This document shows positions 9,956-23,294 of a stretch of 64,000 bases of DNA, in pieces; position 1 is the stretch's first letter, and each line of letters opens with the position of its first letter. The notes beneath the pieces were generated by a model. It saw nothing but the letters and a program-made list of their open reading frames with translations, was not told the origin of the DNA and did not search any database. Source of the DNA: Mesorhabditis belari. Taxonomy: Eukaryota > Nematoda > Chromadorea > Rhabditida > Rhabditidae. Location of the stretch: positions 876,001-940,000 of the forward strand of contig CAUEEP010000741.1 in assembly GCA_958450365.1 (NCBI GenBank), in the 5' to 3' direction. The position numbers and the translations under genes were made by a program.

Positions 9956-12330
9956 TAGGACTTCAGATCTCCATTGCGATAAGATCTCCTCATCTTCTCC
10001 ACTCTCTTTTCAAACTAAGACCTAGCTCTAGAAAGTTCTTTCCAAGAGATCTCGTTTCCCATCAAGCTCTCTCAAACGTTTATGTTCTCTCACCAGACCA
10101 GAGAAGCTTAATCTAAACGAGACCCAGACTTTCTTCAGAAAATATCCTTTCTTTTCTTCTCTCGTACCTCTTCATCTCTTCGGGTCAGTGCCAACTCTCC
10201 TCACGTTTAAAAAGGGAAAGCGAATGGCCACAGGTTGCGTCACGGCCCTGGGACAAGAGGGAGAGATGTTTTCAGCTCTGGGACGCCTTTCTCTCATAGA
10301 GTTCGTATAGTGACCGCCCCCATCAAATTGAAATTTTCAGCCAACACCTGAACTTTTTCTAATGAGATGTTGCAAGAATAGGTTGTTAGAAAAGAGATAT
10401 TGTCATGTGAGAAAGTGATTTTAGTCTGGGTTCTGTACTTTCCTTTTTGATTTCAGACTGTGGATTGAGAGTTTAGTTGTGCAAGTTGTTTTGGCTTAAT
10501 TGACTCAACTTTGGCTTTGACTTGGATGATAAATTAAGAGATATTCAAGCTAAAGAAGAACCTAGCTGAACTTAAACTGATAAATGCTTCGACAAATGAA
10601 CAAGTCCAACTATTATTCAAGGTTTTAACGAATCTTTCTATCAATTGAATAGCAGATTTGCAAGGGGAAAAAAGGGGGGGAAAAAAAAAAAAAAAAAAAG
10701 GGGGAAGGGAAAAGAAGGGAAAAAAAAAAAAAAAAAGAAAAAAAGTAAAAAAAAGGGGAAAAAAAAAAAAAAATAATTTTTCAAATTGCTTGTTAATTTT
10801 TCAAAATTGATTGCTAATCTTCAAATTGCTTGCTAATTTTTCAACATTTCTCTTCAACTTTGCCCAATTTTAAAAACAAAACCCGATTTTCAGCCAACCT
10901 CTCTCTTCAGTCGGCCAAAATGGTGATCGCCTCGGCTCACTGTGGGGATTTACCTACATATTACCCACAAACCTCTCTCAAACAAGCCCCCGGCTGAGTG
11001 GGGAATTGACAAATGAGTTCTGTGAATAGACAGATAGCCAGATCATCAAAACGAAAAAGAGCCGCGAAAATCCCCCAACTTGTCTAGCAAGTGTTTACCG
11101 GGCATTCTCACATTGAAAGCGTTAATAACTTTTTGATTTCTTGCTGAATTTCTGATTCCTTTATCGAACATTTGTATCTTTTGATTTGAACTTTTGATAA
11201 TCTAATCGAATTGAAAACTTTGAACTAATCGAATTGCAAACTTTAAATGTCAGTCACTCAAAGTCACTCACTTCGTTGATAGTTGATTCTAAATTTTATC
11301 CAACTCCAAGCTCTTTTATCCTAGTCTTTTACTTTTATCTTTTACCCATCATCCTAATTCAAAATCGATTCGATTAGCCGCTCCAAACGGAATCCCAGCT
11401 ACACAGCTAAATCCCCATAACATCAATTTTATCTTCCATCCCTTCCATAAATCATTTTATCTTCCATAAATTTTATCATAATTTTATCGCTAGTTGATGT
11501 GTAGAGGTCTGAATTAGGATAGATTCTTACTAAAATCAAGAATTTGAGCATAATAACGAACCACATTTAATCAAAATAGGAACCGTATTGGAACCATATT
11601 TAATCAAAAAAGGAACTGTATTGGAACCATATTTAATTAGACGATATTCCATATTAGACGACTTCGACGCACGAGTTACGGGGTCCAAAAGGGGAGCGTC
11701 TTCTACCAGGACCCTTTGCCAAATCGCAAGCGATTACGTGCCCACCTAAAGAACATTTCACTTGTCATTTACGATTTCTCTTTTGCTTTTTTTGTTGATA
11801 GAAAAAGAAGATATTGAGCTTAAATTTGAGCTTTTCAGGATCGCGAATCAATTGGCGCTATTCATTTTATTCAATCATTATTCAATTCAATTCAATTCAA
11901 TCATTCAATCATTCGATCAATCAAAACACGGTCTTAATTCGTCGAAACTTTTAGAGAAAAGATTTCCCCTTACCATCACCGTTGTCATTTGTCTTTTTCA
12001 GGGTTTTTCCTTTTCTCTTTTCACTTACTCGAGTCTCCCGTTTGCGATTCGCTTCTCTTTTGCCCCATTTTTGTCCACTCTGTTGTTGGTTACCACTGTT
12101 AAACTTTGCTAAGCACCCAAAAAAAAGGGAACAGTTTGGACAAGGGTGAGCTCTCACGGACAATCATTTTCTCTCTGTCAAAAAACATTCGTTTTCTGAC
12201 TGATCGCCTCTAATTAATGATTGATTTAGTGAAATTTTTTTAATGATTGATTTAGTGCTTTAGATTTTTATTTGATATTCAAAAAGTTTTCATTTCTTTC
12301 AGTTTTATTTCAACTTTTCCTTTCTTTCAA
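9956..12330. other. No gene recognised
   Basis: Contains an A/G low-complexity block (10660-10772), three copies of GGAACCATATTTAATCAAAA-like units (11575-11640) and TTCAAT repeats (11875-11915). No supported exon. Confidence 0.5.
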
Positions 12331-12333
12331 CGC

Positions 12334-12334
12334 T

Positions 12335-12376
<42 letters not shown>

Positions 12377-12378
12377 TC

Positions 12379-12414
<36 letters not shown>

Positions 12415-12417
12415 TCA
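12334..12417. repeat. (TTTC)n microsatellite
   Basis: Nearly perfect tetranucleotide run. Confidence 0.95.
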
Positions 12418-12589
12418 ATTCATTGTTTCTCAAAATGCTATTCAAATTTAATTAATTTAATTTTTGCTATTTAATCAGCTCAATTTCTCACTTTACTCTT
12501 AACAAATCAAACAAAACAATTCAAACATTCAAAAACAATTTCCCTATTTATCCTTTTCTTTTGATTTTTGCAAACATTAACACCCAAAT

Positions 12590-12690
12590 TTGACCTTTAG
12601 ATCACTTAAATCAGCTTTAGATGACTAAAATCAGCTTTAGGCCACTTAAATCACCTTTAGATCACTTAAATCAGCTTTAGATCACTTAAA
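12590..12690. repeat. TTTAGATCACTTAAATCAGC array
   Basis: Five units of about 19 bases. Confidence 0.85.
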
Positions 12691-13665
12691 CTTGTACTTT
12701 CTGAGTAGCCAAGCCATGCTATTTTGTTTTTAAAGTCTTAAATAAGACAAGATTGATAGATCAATTGTTGTGAAATGATATTTCAACTTTTGAACAATTT
12801 TTGAATCTTTCAACTGAATTCTATCTCTAATCTAACTAGCAAAACAAAATAACAAAAAAGAAAATAACAAATGCTCCGAGAAAGCCAAAAATTCTCTAGC
12901 AAACTAGATTTTGAAAATCTTTGCTAAAAACAACATATCTAGATTAGATTTAATTGTTTTATTCACCCTTTTTTTCACTGTTTTACTCACCGTTTTACTC
13001 ACTATTGTATCTCTGCAGTTAATTGAATACAATAAGCACCGGAAAATCAAAATCTAATTGTTCATCCACCTAAACTAATCGATCTTGAAATCCGAATCGA
13101 CTTTTCCTTTAAGTTGATTGTTTGTGGATGGCTGTTTGTAGCTGGAGACAGACCAAACTTGGAAAAGTGAATGAGAAGAGAGAACTGTCCAAACATCCAT
13201 AACTTCCTCCTTTTGCTTCAACCCTTTCCACCTCTTTTGACCCATCATAAGCCCGTGTTTGGCTGGCTGAGAGTCGCAAAGAAAGTGGAAAAGAGAGTGG
13301 AAAAGAAAGTAAAAGAGAGATTTGCATAACTCGAGAAATTGTGAACCTTTTTCTTTTGCTTTTCTCATTCCGATTCCCTTCATCAAAACAGGTAAACAGC
13401 TTCGCTTTTCTTTTTGGCTCGTTCTCCTTTTCCTTGATGAGGTTCCGCTTCTATTTCGAGATCCTTTCCATTTCGAAATCTCTTTAATTTTAGATTAATG
13501 TTTTTGCGATTGGAATGCACAAGTTATTTTGGTCATATTTCTAAATCAAAGTTGTATATATCGATTTGTTTCTTTAAAATAATTGTCTTTCTATTTCTAT
13601 TTCTATTTCGATTTTTATTTTCCATTAAACTAACGCCAATATTATGATATTACGGAAACAAATCT
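12691..13665. other. No gene recognised
   Basis: Minus-strand frames near 13075-13386 lack splice or family support. Confidence 0.5.
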
Positions 13666-13667
13666 CA

Positions 13668-13999
13668 AATTTGCATAGCGCAATTTACATAGCGCAATTC
13701 GCACAGCGCAATTTGCTTAGCGTAATTTGCATAGCGCAATTTGCATAGCGCAATTTACATAGCGCAATTCGCATAGCGCAATTTGCATAGCGCAGTTTAC
13801 ATAGCGCAATTTGCATAGCGCAATTTGCATAGCGCTGTTTACATAGCGCAATTCGCATAGCGCAATTTGCATAGCGCAATTTGCATAGCGCAGCTTACAT
13901 AGCGCAGTTTACATAGCGCAGTTTACATAGCGCAATTTGCATAGCGCAATTTGCATAGCGCAGCTTACATAGCGCAGTTTACATAGCGCAGTTTACATA
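13668..13999. repeat. 14-base GCATAGCGCAATTT satellite
   Basis: About 23 units, varying at two positions (GCATAGC or ACATAGC; AATTT, AGTTT or AGCTT). The periodic minus-strand frame is a repeat translation. AGCGCT is near-palindromic in each unit. Confidence 0.95.
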
Positions 14000-14351
14000 A
14001 AAGTTTGAAATTAAAGCAAAGAAAGGAGATAGATTAGATTTTGGAGATACTTCACCGTTATACTTTCCCTTTTTCTATGCATCAATACTTCCCATTTTTC
14101 TATGCGTCAATCCCGTTATACTTCCACATTTTGTGGCATTTTCTGGCGTAATTTTGTGGTCACATATTGAGCCGAAAAGTTACAAGTAATGTTTTGAATT
14201 AAGACGAATTCAAAAACCCACAATAAGCACTAGCCTTAAACTTTGATATAATAGGATTCTTGAGAAGAATATTTACCATTTGTTCATTGTAATATTGAGT
14301 CAAATGAGTTCCGGATTTCAATAGGATTTAGAGCTAAAACATAACGAGGTT

Positions 14352-14502
14352 TTAAGCTATTGTAAGCTATTGTAAGCTATTTTAAGCTATTTTTAAGCTA
14401 GTTTAAGCTATTTTAAGCTATTTTTAAGCTATTTTTAAGCTATTGTAAGCTATTTTTAAGCTATTTTTAAGCTATTTTAAGCTATTGTAAGCTATTCTTT
14501 AA
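14352..14502. repeat. TTTTAAGCTATT array
   Basis: About thirteen units of 10-12 bases, AAGCTATTTT and AAGCTATTGT. Confidence 0.9.
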
Positions 14503-15145
14503 GCGCTTAAATCCATTGCCGACTTTATTTTCATAATCAATCTGTTACGCAAGTATGTTTAATATACTGTAATGGTATAAGGTTCCTATTCAGCTTCACA
14601 ATTTATCTAACAAAATAGAAAACAACATCACCAGAAACAAGAAGAACAGAACCATAAGGCTGACGACTACGCGTCGCTTCAGTTGACGCGTAGAAAAGGC
14701 AAAATCGAAAACAAGAGATCTCTTTTTTGAGATCTCTTTTCAATACACATTCTGAAATCAAAACTTTTCCTTTCCCCAAAGATGACCCGATTCTCAGTCT
14801 GGGAAAAAATTGTCAGCAAATTCTAAAATGGACAAGAATGGATATTGAATGCAAATTCCCGAAAACGAAAAGGGAAAAGAATAAATGTGTCCCTTTTTTG
14901 ACCCTTTTCTGACCCGTTCCCTTCCCATTCTTGCATTCTCCATGTATTCACAATGACCGCACCCCGTTCTCTTTGTTCTTTAAAGATAAGCTAAAAGATT
15001 CATACGAATTTTAGAAATTAGAGTTAGAAATCACTATTTCTTTTTCCTTTTTGCTTAGAATCATTTGTTTTACAGTTGTTTACAGTAATGTTCTAGATAA
15101 AGTGACTAATTTTGGTTTAGTTCTGACCCTGGCTTGCTCTTGTTT
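14503..15145. other. No gene recognised
   Basis: Contains an inverted pair GACTACGCGTCGC / GACGCGTAG near 14663-14693 and AGAGATCTC TTTTTT GAGATCTCT at 14715-14740. No exon. Confidence 0.5.
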
Positions 15146-15242
15146 AGTCTAACTGGCTGTGCTGGCTGTGCTGGCTGTGCTGGCTGTGCTGGCTGAGCTG
15201 GCTGTGCTGGCTGTGCTGGCTGTGCTGGCTGACCTGGCTGAC
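15146..15242. repeat. CTGGCTGTG nonamer array
   Basis: Ten copies of a 9-base unit with GAG and ACC variants. Confidence 0.95.
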
Positions 15243-15677
15243 CTAAGCTGGCTTACCAATCCGAGAATCTAACGATTATCATAAAGAACTACACTCTAAT
15301 GATTATCGTCTTCATCCTTTATAATCCTAATGATTATCATCTTCATCACAAGAACCTAAACAACTTTACTCTAATGTTGATCATCTTCAGTTTACTCAAC
15401 TGTGAAGACAGAACTGGACAACTCAACTAAACAACCGTCAAGGACTCAAAATTCCTTAAACTAGCTGAAAATTGCTCAAAATCTTTAACTTGTTCCTAGC
15501 GTTAACTGTTAACTTGTTGACTGAGAGTTGTTAGCGTCTAAAATTCTGAGCCCAACTCATAGCTACCAGCTAGATTTAGCATCTATATCCCTCTTACTAA
15601 CAAATTTTCAGTAAATTCTTAGAACTTCAATTCCCCTTTAGCTATAATTCATTCATTAGTACTAATCCAGTACACAA

Positions 15678-15824
15678 TACCTAGAACTCCTCTCTAGAAC
15701 TCCTCTTTAGAACTTTTGTTTAGAACTCCTTTCTAGAACTCCTATCTAGAACTCCTCTCTAGAACTCTTCTCTAGAACTCCTTTCTAGAACTCTTCTCTA
15801 GAACTCCTTTCTAGAACTTCAGAA
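15678..15824. repeat. TCTAGAACTCCTT array
   Basis: About eleven 13-base units. Similar CTAGAAACTC words form the array at 55.6 kb. Confidence 0.9.
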
Positions 15825-16555
15825 CCCGGATCCCAAACCCCCCTTCCAGCTCTGACCACTTTCCACCTCAATTCCCCATTTCGTATTCTCCCACAGCTCT
15901 TTAGAAAAATAAAAGAACTTATTTCGTTTTCAAATTAGAAAAAAATCCTTTAGCTCAAAAAATCGTACAGCTGACCAGTGTTTTTGGGGAAAAGGGCAAA
16001 GGGGAAATGGGGGTGGGGGTTCGGTTTCTTCGGGACTCAAAAAGGGACTCTCGTAAAGGAATGAAAGAGGAGATCTGCCAACACCACCCTTTTCTCCTTT
16101 TCAGGAAACCCGAAAAAGGCCTTGTTGCGTTCAAACCCATAGTACTAGGGCCCGAAAAGGCCCAAAAACGAGCAAGAGGGCCCATTTTTGACCACTTGTT
16201 CAGAAATTCGGCATTGTAGCCATTTTTCGAGCACCGGATGACCATTCTTTCGTAATATTTTGAGGCTTTAAACGGACTTTTGCTTTGAAATAACTATATA
16301 TTTAGTTATTTGATTTGATGATGATTTAAAACTAGATAATGAATAGCTTTGAGCTTTCAGCTAACAGCTTCCAAAGGTCAATTGGGGGTTAAAATCAGGA
16401 AATTGATCCTTGATTTAAGCTCAAGTCTTTATACTCGCTTTGGCTTAGATATCTTATGCTTTTATACTTGATAATTATAGAAATCTGCTTAATTTTTGAT
16501 TAATTATGTCAATTCAATAGTCACGTATTAGTTTTTAGTTAGAAAATTGGGAATT
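15825..16555. other. No gene recognised
   Basis: GC-richer patch at 15980-16210 is open on both strands, but neither frame has splice signals or recognisable protein character. Confidence 0.45.
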
Positions 16556-16845
16556 TTAGCGAATTTTAGCGATAGGTTGCTTGTTGTTTTAGCTGATTGT
16601 TGAGTTGTGTTTAGTTGTTTGCTGATTTAACGATTTAGCTGATTTGGGTGTTGTTTTAGCTGATTTTGTTGAGTTTAGTTGATTTTGTTGTTTTAGCGTT
16701 TTTGTTTTGCTGATTTTAGCGGATTTTAGTTGTTTTTAGCTGATTTTAACTGATTTTAGCTGATTTTAACTGATTTTAACTGATTTTAGCTGATTTTAGC
16801 TGATTTTAGCTGATTTTAGCTGATTTTAGCTAACTTTAGCTAATT
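16556..16845. repeat. GCTGATTTTA array
   Basis: Degenerate at left (GTTGATTTT, GCTGATTTG), regular 10-base units at right. Confidence 0.9.
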
Positions 16846-17024
16846 TGTTAACACTGAGCCTTTATTCTTTCTCCAAACCAAGGTAAACGCAGCTTTTAGG
16901 CTCCAATTCAAGCTTTTCCTTTGACTTTTGACTTTAGATTTAAACGAATTTCCATATTTCTTCAATTTTTATCTTCATTCAACACCCAATTCTTCTCGGA
17001 ATTTCAATGTAAACGAAAAAAAAT

Positions 17025-17185
17025 CACATATCTCCGCGAATTTCACACCAATCTTTTTGATTTTGAGAATAATAGACGCTGATTTTGATTTTCTATCGAT
17101 TCAAATCAAAGACAAAAGATTAGAATAAAGATGGGCCAAGAAATGGGCCAGGACTAGTGATATGGGCCAAGATATGGCCAATACT
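17025..17185. repeat. Dispersed repeat, copy 1
   Basis: Shares order and words with 45655-45800: CATATCT, TTTCAC.TCAATCTTTT.GATTTTGA, TTTTCTATCGATT.AAATCAAA, and GGCCAA blocks. Within it AATCTTTTTGATTTT / AAATCAAAGACAAAAGATT is a weak inverted repeat around the central ATCGAT. Confidence 0.65.
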
Positions 17186-17900
17186 TCACACCGAAAATCC
17201 CCAGCTCTACTCCACACCACTTTGCCGACCTTTCCCCTTATCTCAAGGCGGTTAACTAAAAAAATGGCACGTGTCGCCCTTTGCAAGAAAATCATTTGAT
17301 GGTCATAATGTTACAAGAAAGGTCCTCGATCAAAAAAAGAAACAAAAAAGGTTATCGGGGTTCGCTGATTCACAATCATCATTGCTTGCGCCTCGAAATT
17401 AACGGGGAAAAGGCTCTTTTCCCCCCTTTTTTTTCATCGTGCCTTGTGGTACCGCGCACCCCCGAAAAAGGTCCTGAATCCTCATCTTTTTCCCCCATTG
17501 CATTGTGAATTGTGCGAGAATTTTTGCGAAATTTGCCGATCGTGGTACTGAACGGTGCGCGAGACACCTGAATTCACACAATACATTGCTGCAGGGCAAA
17601 AGCAAAAAAGAAAAGCTTTTTTGTGAGCTTTTTGCGGAAGAATGTTGAGAAATATTGAGTGATTTTGGGAAAAGCTTGGGGAAAATGTTTGGAAAACTTG
17701 AGTCACTTCAGGAATTCGGAAAGATTGACAACTTTTTTTAGATTTTTTTGCTTTTTTCGTCTTGTCTCTTTGATTCGAAGCTTTTTGATCTTTGATTCTC
17801 TTGTTTTTTCTTTTTAAATCTGCTATTTGATTACTTGTCCAGCTAACCTCTGTAGATAATTTGACTTTCTTCTTAAACTCTTAAATCTTAAACTGAGATT
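17186..17900. other. No gene recognised
   Basis: Overlapping open frames at 17280-17700 are uninformative. No supported exon. Confidence 0.45.
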
Positions 17901-17960
17901 TCCATCTAAGATCTATAGATCTATAGAGATCTATAGATCTATAGAGTTCTATAGATCTTC
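17900..17960. repeat. ATCTATAGAG palindromic array
   Basis: AGATCTATAG units. Each unit is close to self-complementary. Confidence 0.85.
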
Positions 17961-18120
17961 CATGTGAGAGCTCATCGTCAGCATTGCTCACTTACCCAGC
18001 TTATCAAATGAGTTCTGCAAACGATAAGCTCAAAAATACAATAGCTACTATCAAGCCCTACCAAAAAAGCTCCTATCAAGCTCCAAATCAAAAAATAGAT
18101 AAAAACTACAAAAAAACACC

Positions 18121-18198
18121 AGCCGGGATTGAACCCTTGACCTCCCCACTGAACCTCCCGACTAAGAACCAAGGCTCTTAACCAGTCGGCCATGACGT
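18121..18198 (-). pseudogene. tRNA-like locus, CTT in anticodon position
   Basis: On the minus strand: A-box region TGGCCGACTGGTTAAGAGCC, arm CTTGG-TTCTTAG-TCGGG with CTT (Lys) in the anticodon place, extended variable region, and B box GGGTTCAATCCC. The acceptor ends do not pair, so a decayed or SINE-like copy is likely. The D arm resembles class II (Leu/Ser) tRNAs rather than Lys. Related to the locus at 32401. Confidence 0.55.
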
Positions 18199-19079
18199 CC
18201 TTTCTTCCCCTCGCCCATAACGGCCTTAAGTCAGCTTGAGTTATCGACTTTAACTGTTGAAACTAAAGACTGAATACCTTTCAAATCCGTTTTTCATGTA
18301 ATCACTTACTTGACGTCCCTTATCCAGCAATTCTCAAGCATTCCTACCACCTCCATTCCCTTTTTCAACCAATCTCCTGTACCATTCCTTCCCAGTGTTC
18401 CCATTCCCAAATCCCCATATCTTGAATGGGTCTCGCTTCATTGGAAATGGCAAACTTTACGCAAGAAAAAACCCGGGAGGCGTCCTCGTGTCTGTCTCCT
18501 TTTCTACATAAATGTCCCTCTCATCGAATTGGAGAATGGTTTGAGGCAGTGAAATGGTCGAAACGATGTTTGCCCTGTGCACGCACGGCTGACCAAATTC
18601 TGCCCTCGCTTTTCTAAGCTTTTTGTCATCGGGGAAAGCTTAAACTTTTCGTTTCGATTTCTCGATTTTTGTTTTAAAGTTCAACAAAGCTATACCATAT
18701 CACTAATGCTAGCGCTTCGTTTAGTGTATAGCAAGATTTAGGTAGACTTTAAAGTTCAGAATGATCGGGGATCCATAGAGAATAGAGCCTGTTCTATAAA
18801 TCTTATATCGATGACTTGTATCGATGACTTGAACAGCATAGCTTCAGAACTTTTGAACCTACTATGTCTTAAACCTATAAGACAAAATTTCATGAGTCTT
18901 GTAGCCGATCAACTTTAACACAAACGAGTTCAATAAGTAAAGGACTGTAATCACTATATCTTTAGGATCTTATTTGACGAAAAGTGTTCTCAAAAAGACT
19001 ATATGAATTTGAAAGACTTTGAACAGTTTCCTCAAAAAGACTATATCAATTTGAGGCTTTTTGAAGACTTTGAACAGTT
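18199..19079. other. No gene recognised; weak exon-like patch
   Basis: 18327-18552 is open after TTATCCAG (SSIPTTSIPFFNQSPVPFLP) but has no partner exon. Confidence 0.4.
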
Positions 19080-19485
19080 TCATTCGGCTGATTCGAGGCT
19101 GATTCGGAGTCGATTCGAGGCTGATTCGAGGCTGATTCGGGGCTGATTAGGGGCCAATTCGAGGCTTATTTGGGGCCGATTAGGGACCAATTCGGAATCG
19201 ATTCGAGCTGATTCGAGGCTGATTCGGGGCTGATTAGCGGCCGATTCGAGGCTGATTCGGAGTCGATTCGGGGCGATTCGTGGCTGATTCGGTGCCAATC
19301 TGGGCTCTTCAAACTGTTCACTATATGAATTTGAGGCTTTTTGAAAACGTTTGAAGAACAGTTTCATTCGGGCTTATTCGGGGTCGATTCGAGACTGATT
19401 TGGAGTCAATTCGAGCTGACTCGGGGCCGATTCGAGCCGATTCGGGGTCGACTTGCGGTCGATTCGGCTCTTCTGGGCTCTTGAA
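19080..19485. repeat. GATTCGAGGCTGATTCGGGG array
   Basis: About 10-base subunits (GATTCGAGGCT, GATTCGGGGCC) in two blocks separated by TATGAATTTGAGGCTTTTTG, itself repeated near 19042 and 19322. Confidence 0.85.
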
Positions 19486-20117
19486 ACTGTTCATCTCTTT
19501 TCTATGAAATTCCCTGAATCATTTGATTGTTTAATCTACCAATAATGGAGTCTAAAATGTATAAAAGCGTTCTCAGAAAGACTATATTGATGAGCTTTAA
19601 CTTCAAAAACCTTTTTGCACTCAGAATCACTTGAGCCAAACGATTCAAAAGAAGCAAAAACAAGAAGCAAAGTAATTCAAACGATTCAAGCAAGTCAAAT
19701 GATTCAAACAAGTCAAACGATTCAGAAGAAGCAAAAAGTTATTGTTTCAACACCATTTCGATATCATTTTCACCCAAAAGCCTATAAAGAACTAGATGAA
19801 AATCTAGAATCTAGAATCTAGACCCCTTCAATCATTTCGATTTTCTTTTACATCAATTCATTGTGATTTTTGTGGAGGAGACTGGTACGGCTTCTTCCTT
19901 TCCCCTTTTTCTTTCATCCGATTTTGTCTTTCCTCTTTTGATTCGCCGATCAAAGGCATTCATACCAATGAATGCACAATTCCATACCCACAATTCCCAC
20001 AAATATCACCCACAGGCCTTTCCTTTCATTGAAATTTTTGAAATCGTTTTTGTCGGCTTTATTTGACCCCTTTTTAGTCGGCTTTGGAGCTGAAAAATAG
20101 ATCTATTATACAGTTTT

Positions 20118-20255
20118 CTTCGATGAAATGGAGGCTTCAAGAAAAGTTTTAGTGCTTACAGCCTTATCGTAACGAAAACTTTTGTAAATAGCATGTTTTT
20201 GAGGTTTTTATTTTTCTTTTTTTCCTTTTATGAAGCCTCCATTTCACTCCTGATT
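20118..20255. repeat. Inverted repeat pair
   Basis: ATGAAATGGAGGCTTCA (20124-20140) and TGAAGCCTCCATTTCA (20231-20246) are inverse copies around a short T-rich centre, giving a stem of about 16 bases. Confidence 0.75.
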
Positions 20256-20529
20256 TCGATTTTCATCTGCTGAATTCAATTTCTCTTCTGATTTTTGTTC
20301 TTTAAATCTAACTCTGCTCAGCTTCAGGAAAAAAATTCCAAAATAACTTAAAAAGGGTAAAATAGGTTAAAATTGAAATCCCATTATATAGCTCAATTTT
20401 GACTGGAGAGTGGGACTGGCCCAGGATCACGTGTGTTCGTACTAGTGGTCAGCCCGCACTCGTTTTTCTCTTCCCAGCTTTAGTCCCCTAGAGAGATATC
20501 CCTGTTTTTCTCTATGTCTTCTCGAGATC

Positions 20530-20600
20530 TCTCATATTTCTCTTTATCTTTCTCTTTCTCTTTCTCTTTCTCTTTCTCTTTCTCTTTCTCTTTTCTCTGC
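20530..20600. repeat. (TCTTTC)n array
   Basis: Hexanucleotide CTTTCT run. Confidence 0.9.
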
Positions 20601-20864
20601 TTCATCTTCATCAACCGCCAATAATTCGCTTGTTTCCGCCCCATTCCTCCGCATTTTTCGGGGCTCCTGTTTTGATCAATTTTAAGAGAACCACTAAATT
20701 AGATCAAAAACTATAGGAACTAATAAAATATTAGGAGAAAATTGGCTAAAACTTGGCTTATAAACTTGTGACTGGCCGGAAAAATCTTCAACAACATCAA
20801 CTGTTTTCGTTGTGAGAAGGTGCTCTTTTCCAATCAATGAATACAGTATCATTTTGCTAATACA

Positions 20865-21000
20865 GTATCATTTGATCAGATCATTTGATCAGATCATTTG
20901 ATCAGATCATTTGATCAGGTCATTTGATTAGATCATTTCCTCAAATCATTTCCTCAAATCATTTCCTCAAATCATTTCCTCAAATCATCTCATCATATCA
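20865..21000. repeat. ATCATTTGATCAG / ATCATTTCCTCAA array
   Basis: Thirteen-base units; left half ATCATTTGATCAG, right half ATCATTTCCTCAA. Confidence 0.9.
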
Positions 21001-21790
21001 TTTCAAAGTTTCTCACGGAAGTTTCTCGCGAAAATTTCTAATGAAGCCCTCAATTTTCCATGGGAACGGGTTCATATTAGTTTTCCGTTTTTGAGAGTGG
21101 ACATGGGCCTTTCTCGTTCAGCTGAATGGCTGAAAAGCTCGGGAAAACTGACCAAAACAAGGGTTTTTGAAAAAAAAGAAAAAGTGTCCCTTGGCAACCA
21201 TCGATTCTCGAATGGACACTCGGTTTAGACAAAATGAAAAAGAAAGAAAGAAAAGAAGGAAAAGGAGAAAAGAGCTGGTGGTCAGCACTGCCCAGTCCCC
21301 CTTTTTCTCTTCTCCTTTTCCCCTTTACAAAGTGCAAACGAGAAAAAGCTCACCCTGGATGGCACCGGGGATTTTTCTAGAGGGAAACTTGCAAATTTTT
21401 CAGACAGGGATTTGTGAAAATAAAATTGGAAAAATATTGATTAAAGATTTGGGTTTTTTGTTGTTGTTTATACTGGTTTTAGAATGATTAGATAGAGGTT
21501 TTTTGATAAAATTTCATTGATTAGATAAAGAGGAGTTTAGTTTATCTAGTTTAGAATCTAGGAATTTAGAAAATCTCAAGCTTTAAATAGATTAATGGCT
21601 TTTATTTATCTCTATTTACAAATTGATAGCTTAAATAGATCGAAGAGAAGCATTATAAGTAGATTTAGAGTCATTTTGATTACGAGTTACTCGATAGATA
21701 TAGTAGATATGGATTTGATTACATTTTGGGTCTATTATTAATCAAATTATGTTTTTATGTTTTAAATGTTAGCTTCAGATTCAATAGAAA
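21001..21790. other. No gene recognised
   Basis: Purine-rich block at 21170-21280. Overlapping open frames on both strands reflect low complexity. Confidence 0.5.
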
Positions 21791-21794
21791 ACCA

Positions 21795-22168
21795 AAGTAA
21801 TGCTTTTGGTTTTAAGTAAGGTTTTAAAGTAAAGTTTTAAAGTAAAGCTTTTGCTTTCAATTAAAACTTTCAGGTAAGCTTTCAAGTAAAGCTTTCAGGT
21901 AAGCTTTAAAGTAGAGCTATAAAGTAAAGCTTTAAAGTAGAGCTATAAAGTAAAGCTTTAAAGTAAAGCTATAAAGTAAAGCTTTAAAGTAAAGCTATAA
22001 AGTAAAGCTTTAAAGTAAAGCTATAAAGTAAAGCTTTAAAGTAAAGCTATAAAGTAAAGCTTTTGCTTTCAAGTAAAGCTTTAAAGTAAAGCTATAAAGT
22101 AAAGCTATAAATTAAAGCTTTAAAGTAAAGCTTTAAAGTAAAGCTTTAAAGTAAAGCTATAAAGTAAA
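21795..22168. repeat. AAGTAAAGCTTTAAAGTAAAG array
   Basis: About 24-26 tandem AAAGTAAAGCT(T/A)T units of about 13 bases. Confidence 0.9.
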
Positions 22169-23290
22169 GCTCTCCATTTCTCTGTCTAATTGTCAATAGG
22201 TTTACAACAGAAAAACGAGATTTAACCACTTCAACAGCAACTTTTTCATTAGAGCTACTTAGAGCTTGAGAAATTCTATCTTTATAGTAAGAAATCTTGA
22301 AAAAGTTGCCATTGAAATGGTCAAAAATCGTTTTTCTCTTGTACACCTATCGAAAAACAAACCGACAAATGAACAGCTTTACTTTAAAGAATAAGATGCT
22401 GGTTTTCTATGGAATCCCAAGCTAATGAACTCTACTTTCAAGCTCTACTTTCAAATGAAAAGCTTTACTTTAAAATAAAAAGTAATCAATCATCTACCGT
22501 CAAAACTCTTTCCCCATGCTTTTTATATTCAAAATCTTTTCGATTGTCCCCATCCTTATCACTCAAATCTTTTCTACAATCTTTTCTACAAATCTAACAA
22601 CTCAATCTTTACGATCCCAGGCTAAAATCCCAGAAATGGTCAGTAATTGTGCAACAATCGATCTCGATTCTCATTGGATAAAGAAAAGGAAATGGGTAAC
22701 CGGTTGGTGATTGTGGTTGATTGAGAGGTCAGCGGAAGGTCATCTAAAAAAAGGGAAGATGATGATAACATCAGACAGACACCAATCAAAAGAAAGAAGA
22801 GGGGAAATGGTGGGAATGGTGGGAATGGAGGGGAAGGTAAGGAAAGGTGGAGAAAAGAAAAGAACTGGCCTCCCTTTGACTGTCACCTTTCTTTCTCATT
22901 TTCTTTCTTTTCTCCTTTCTCTCACCTCAATTAGATCATTCTGAAGTACAGTACTGTTCTTTGTCTCTAGCTTTAGTGTTTCTAATTCTTCTTTTTTTTT
23001 CAATTCTTGTTCTTGTTCTGAACTTTTCAAATCATATCCACGTTTTCAGTGGATAAGATTTAAATCTATCCACTGAAAGATTTAAATCTATCCAATGAAA
23101 GATTTGAATGTTATCTACTGAAAGATTGGATCTTATTCACTGAAAGATTTGAATCCTATTCACGTTTTTCTTAATCCTATCAATCTTTTATCTTTTGTAA
23201 GACTCAATCCACAATTAGATCATTAAGCTGTAAGCTTTAAGATGCAATAAACTGATTCTTTTATCGACTAGATTTGATCTGCAGTCAAAA
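22169..23290. other. No gene recognised; one weak exon-like patch
   Basis: 22621-22695 is open between ATCCCAG and GTAACC (AKIPEMVSNCATIDLDSHWI, then KKRKW). Isolated. Near 23040-23160 are four GAAAGATTTGAATCTTATCC-like units. Confidence 0.4.
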
Positions 23291-23294
23291 CTTT

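Noticed and set aside
13668..13999. CRISPR-like regular repeats
   Set aside because: The 14-base units are contiguous with no spacers, and the genome is eukaryotic; this is a minisatellite.
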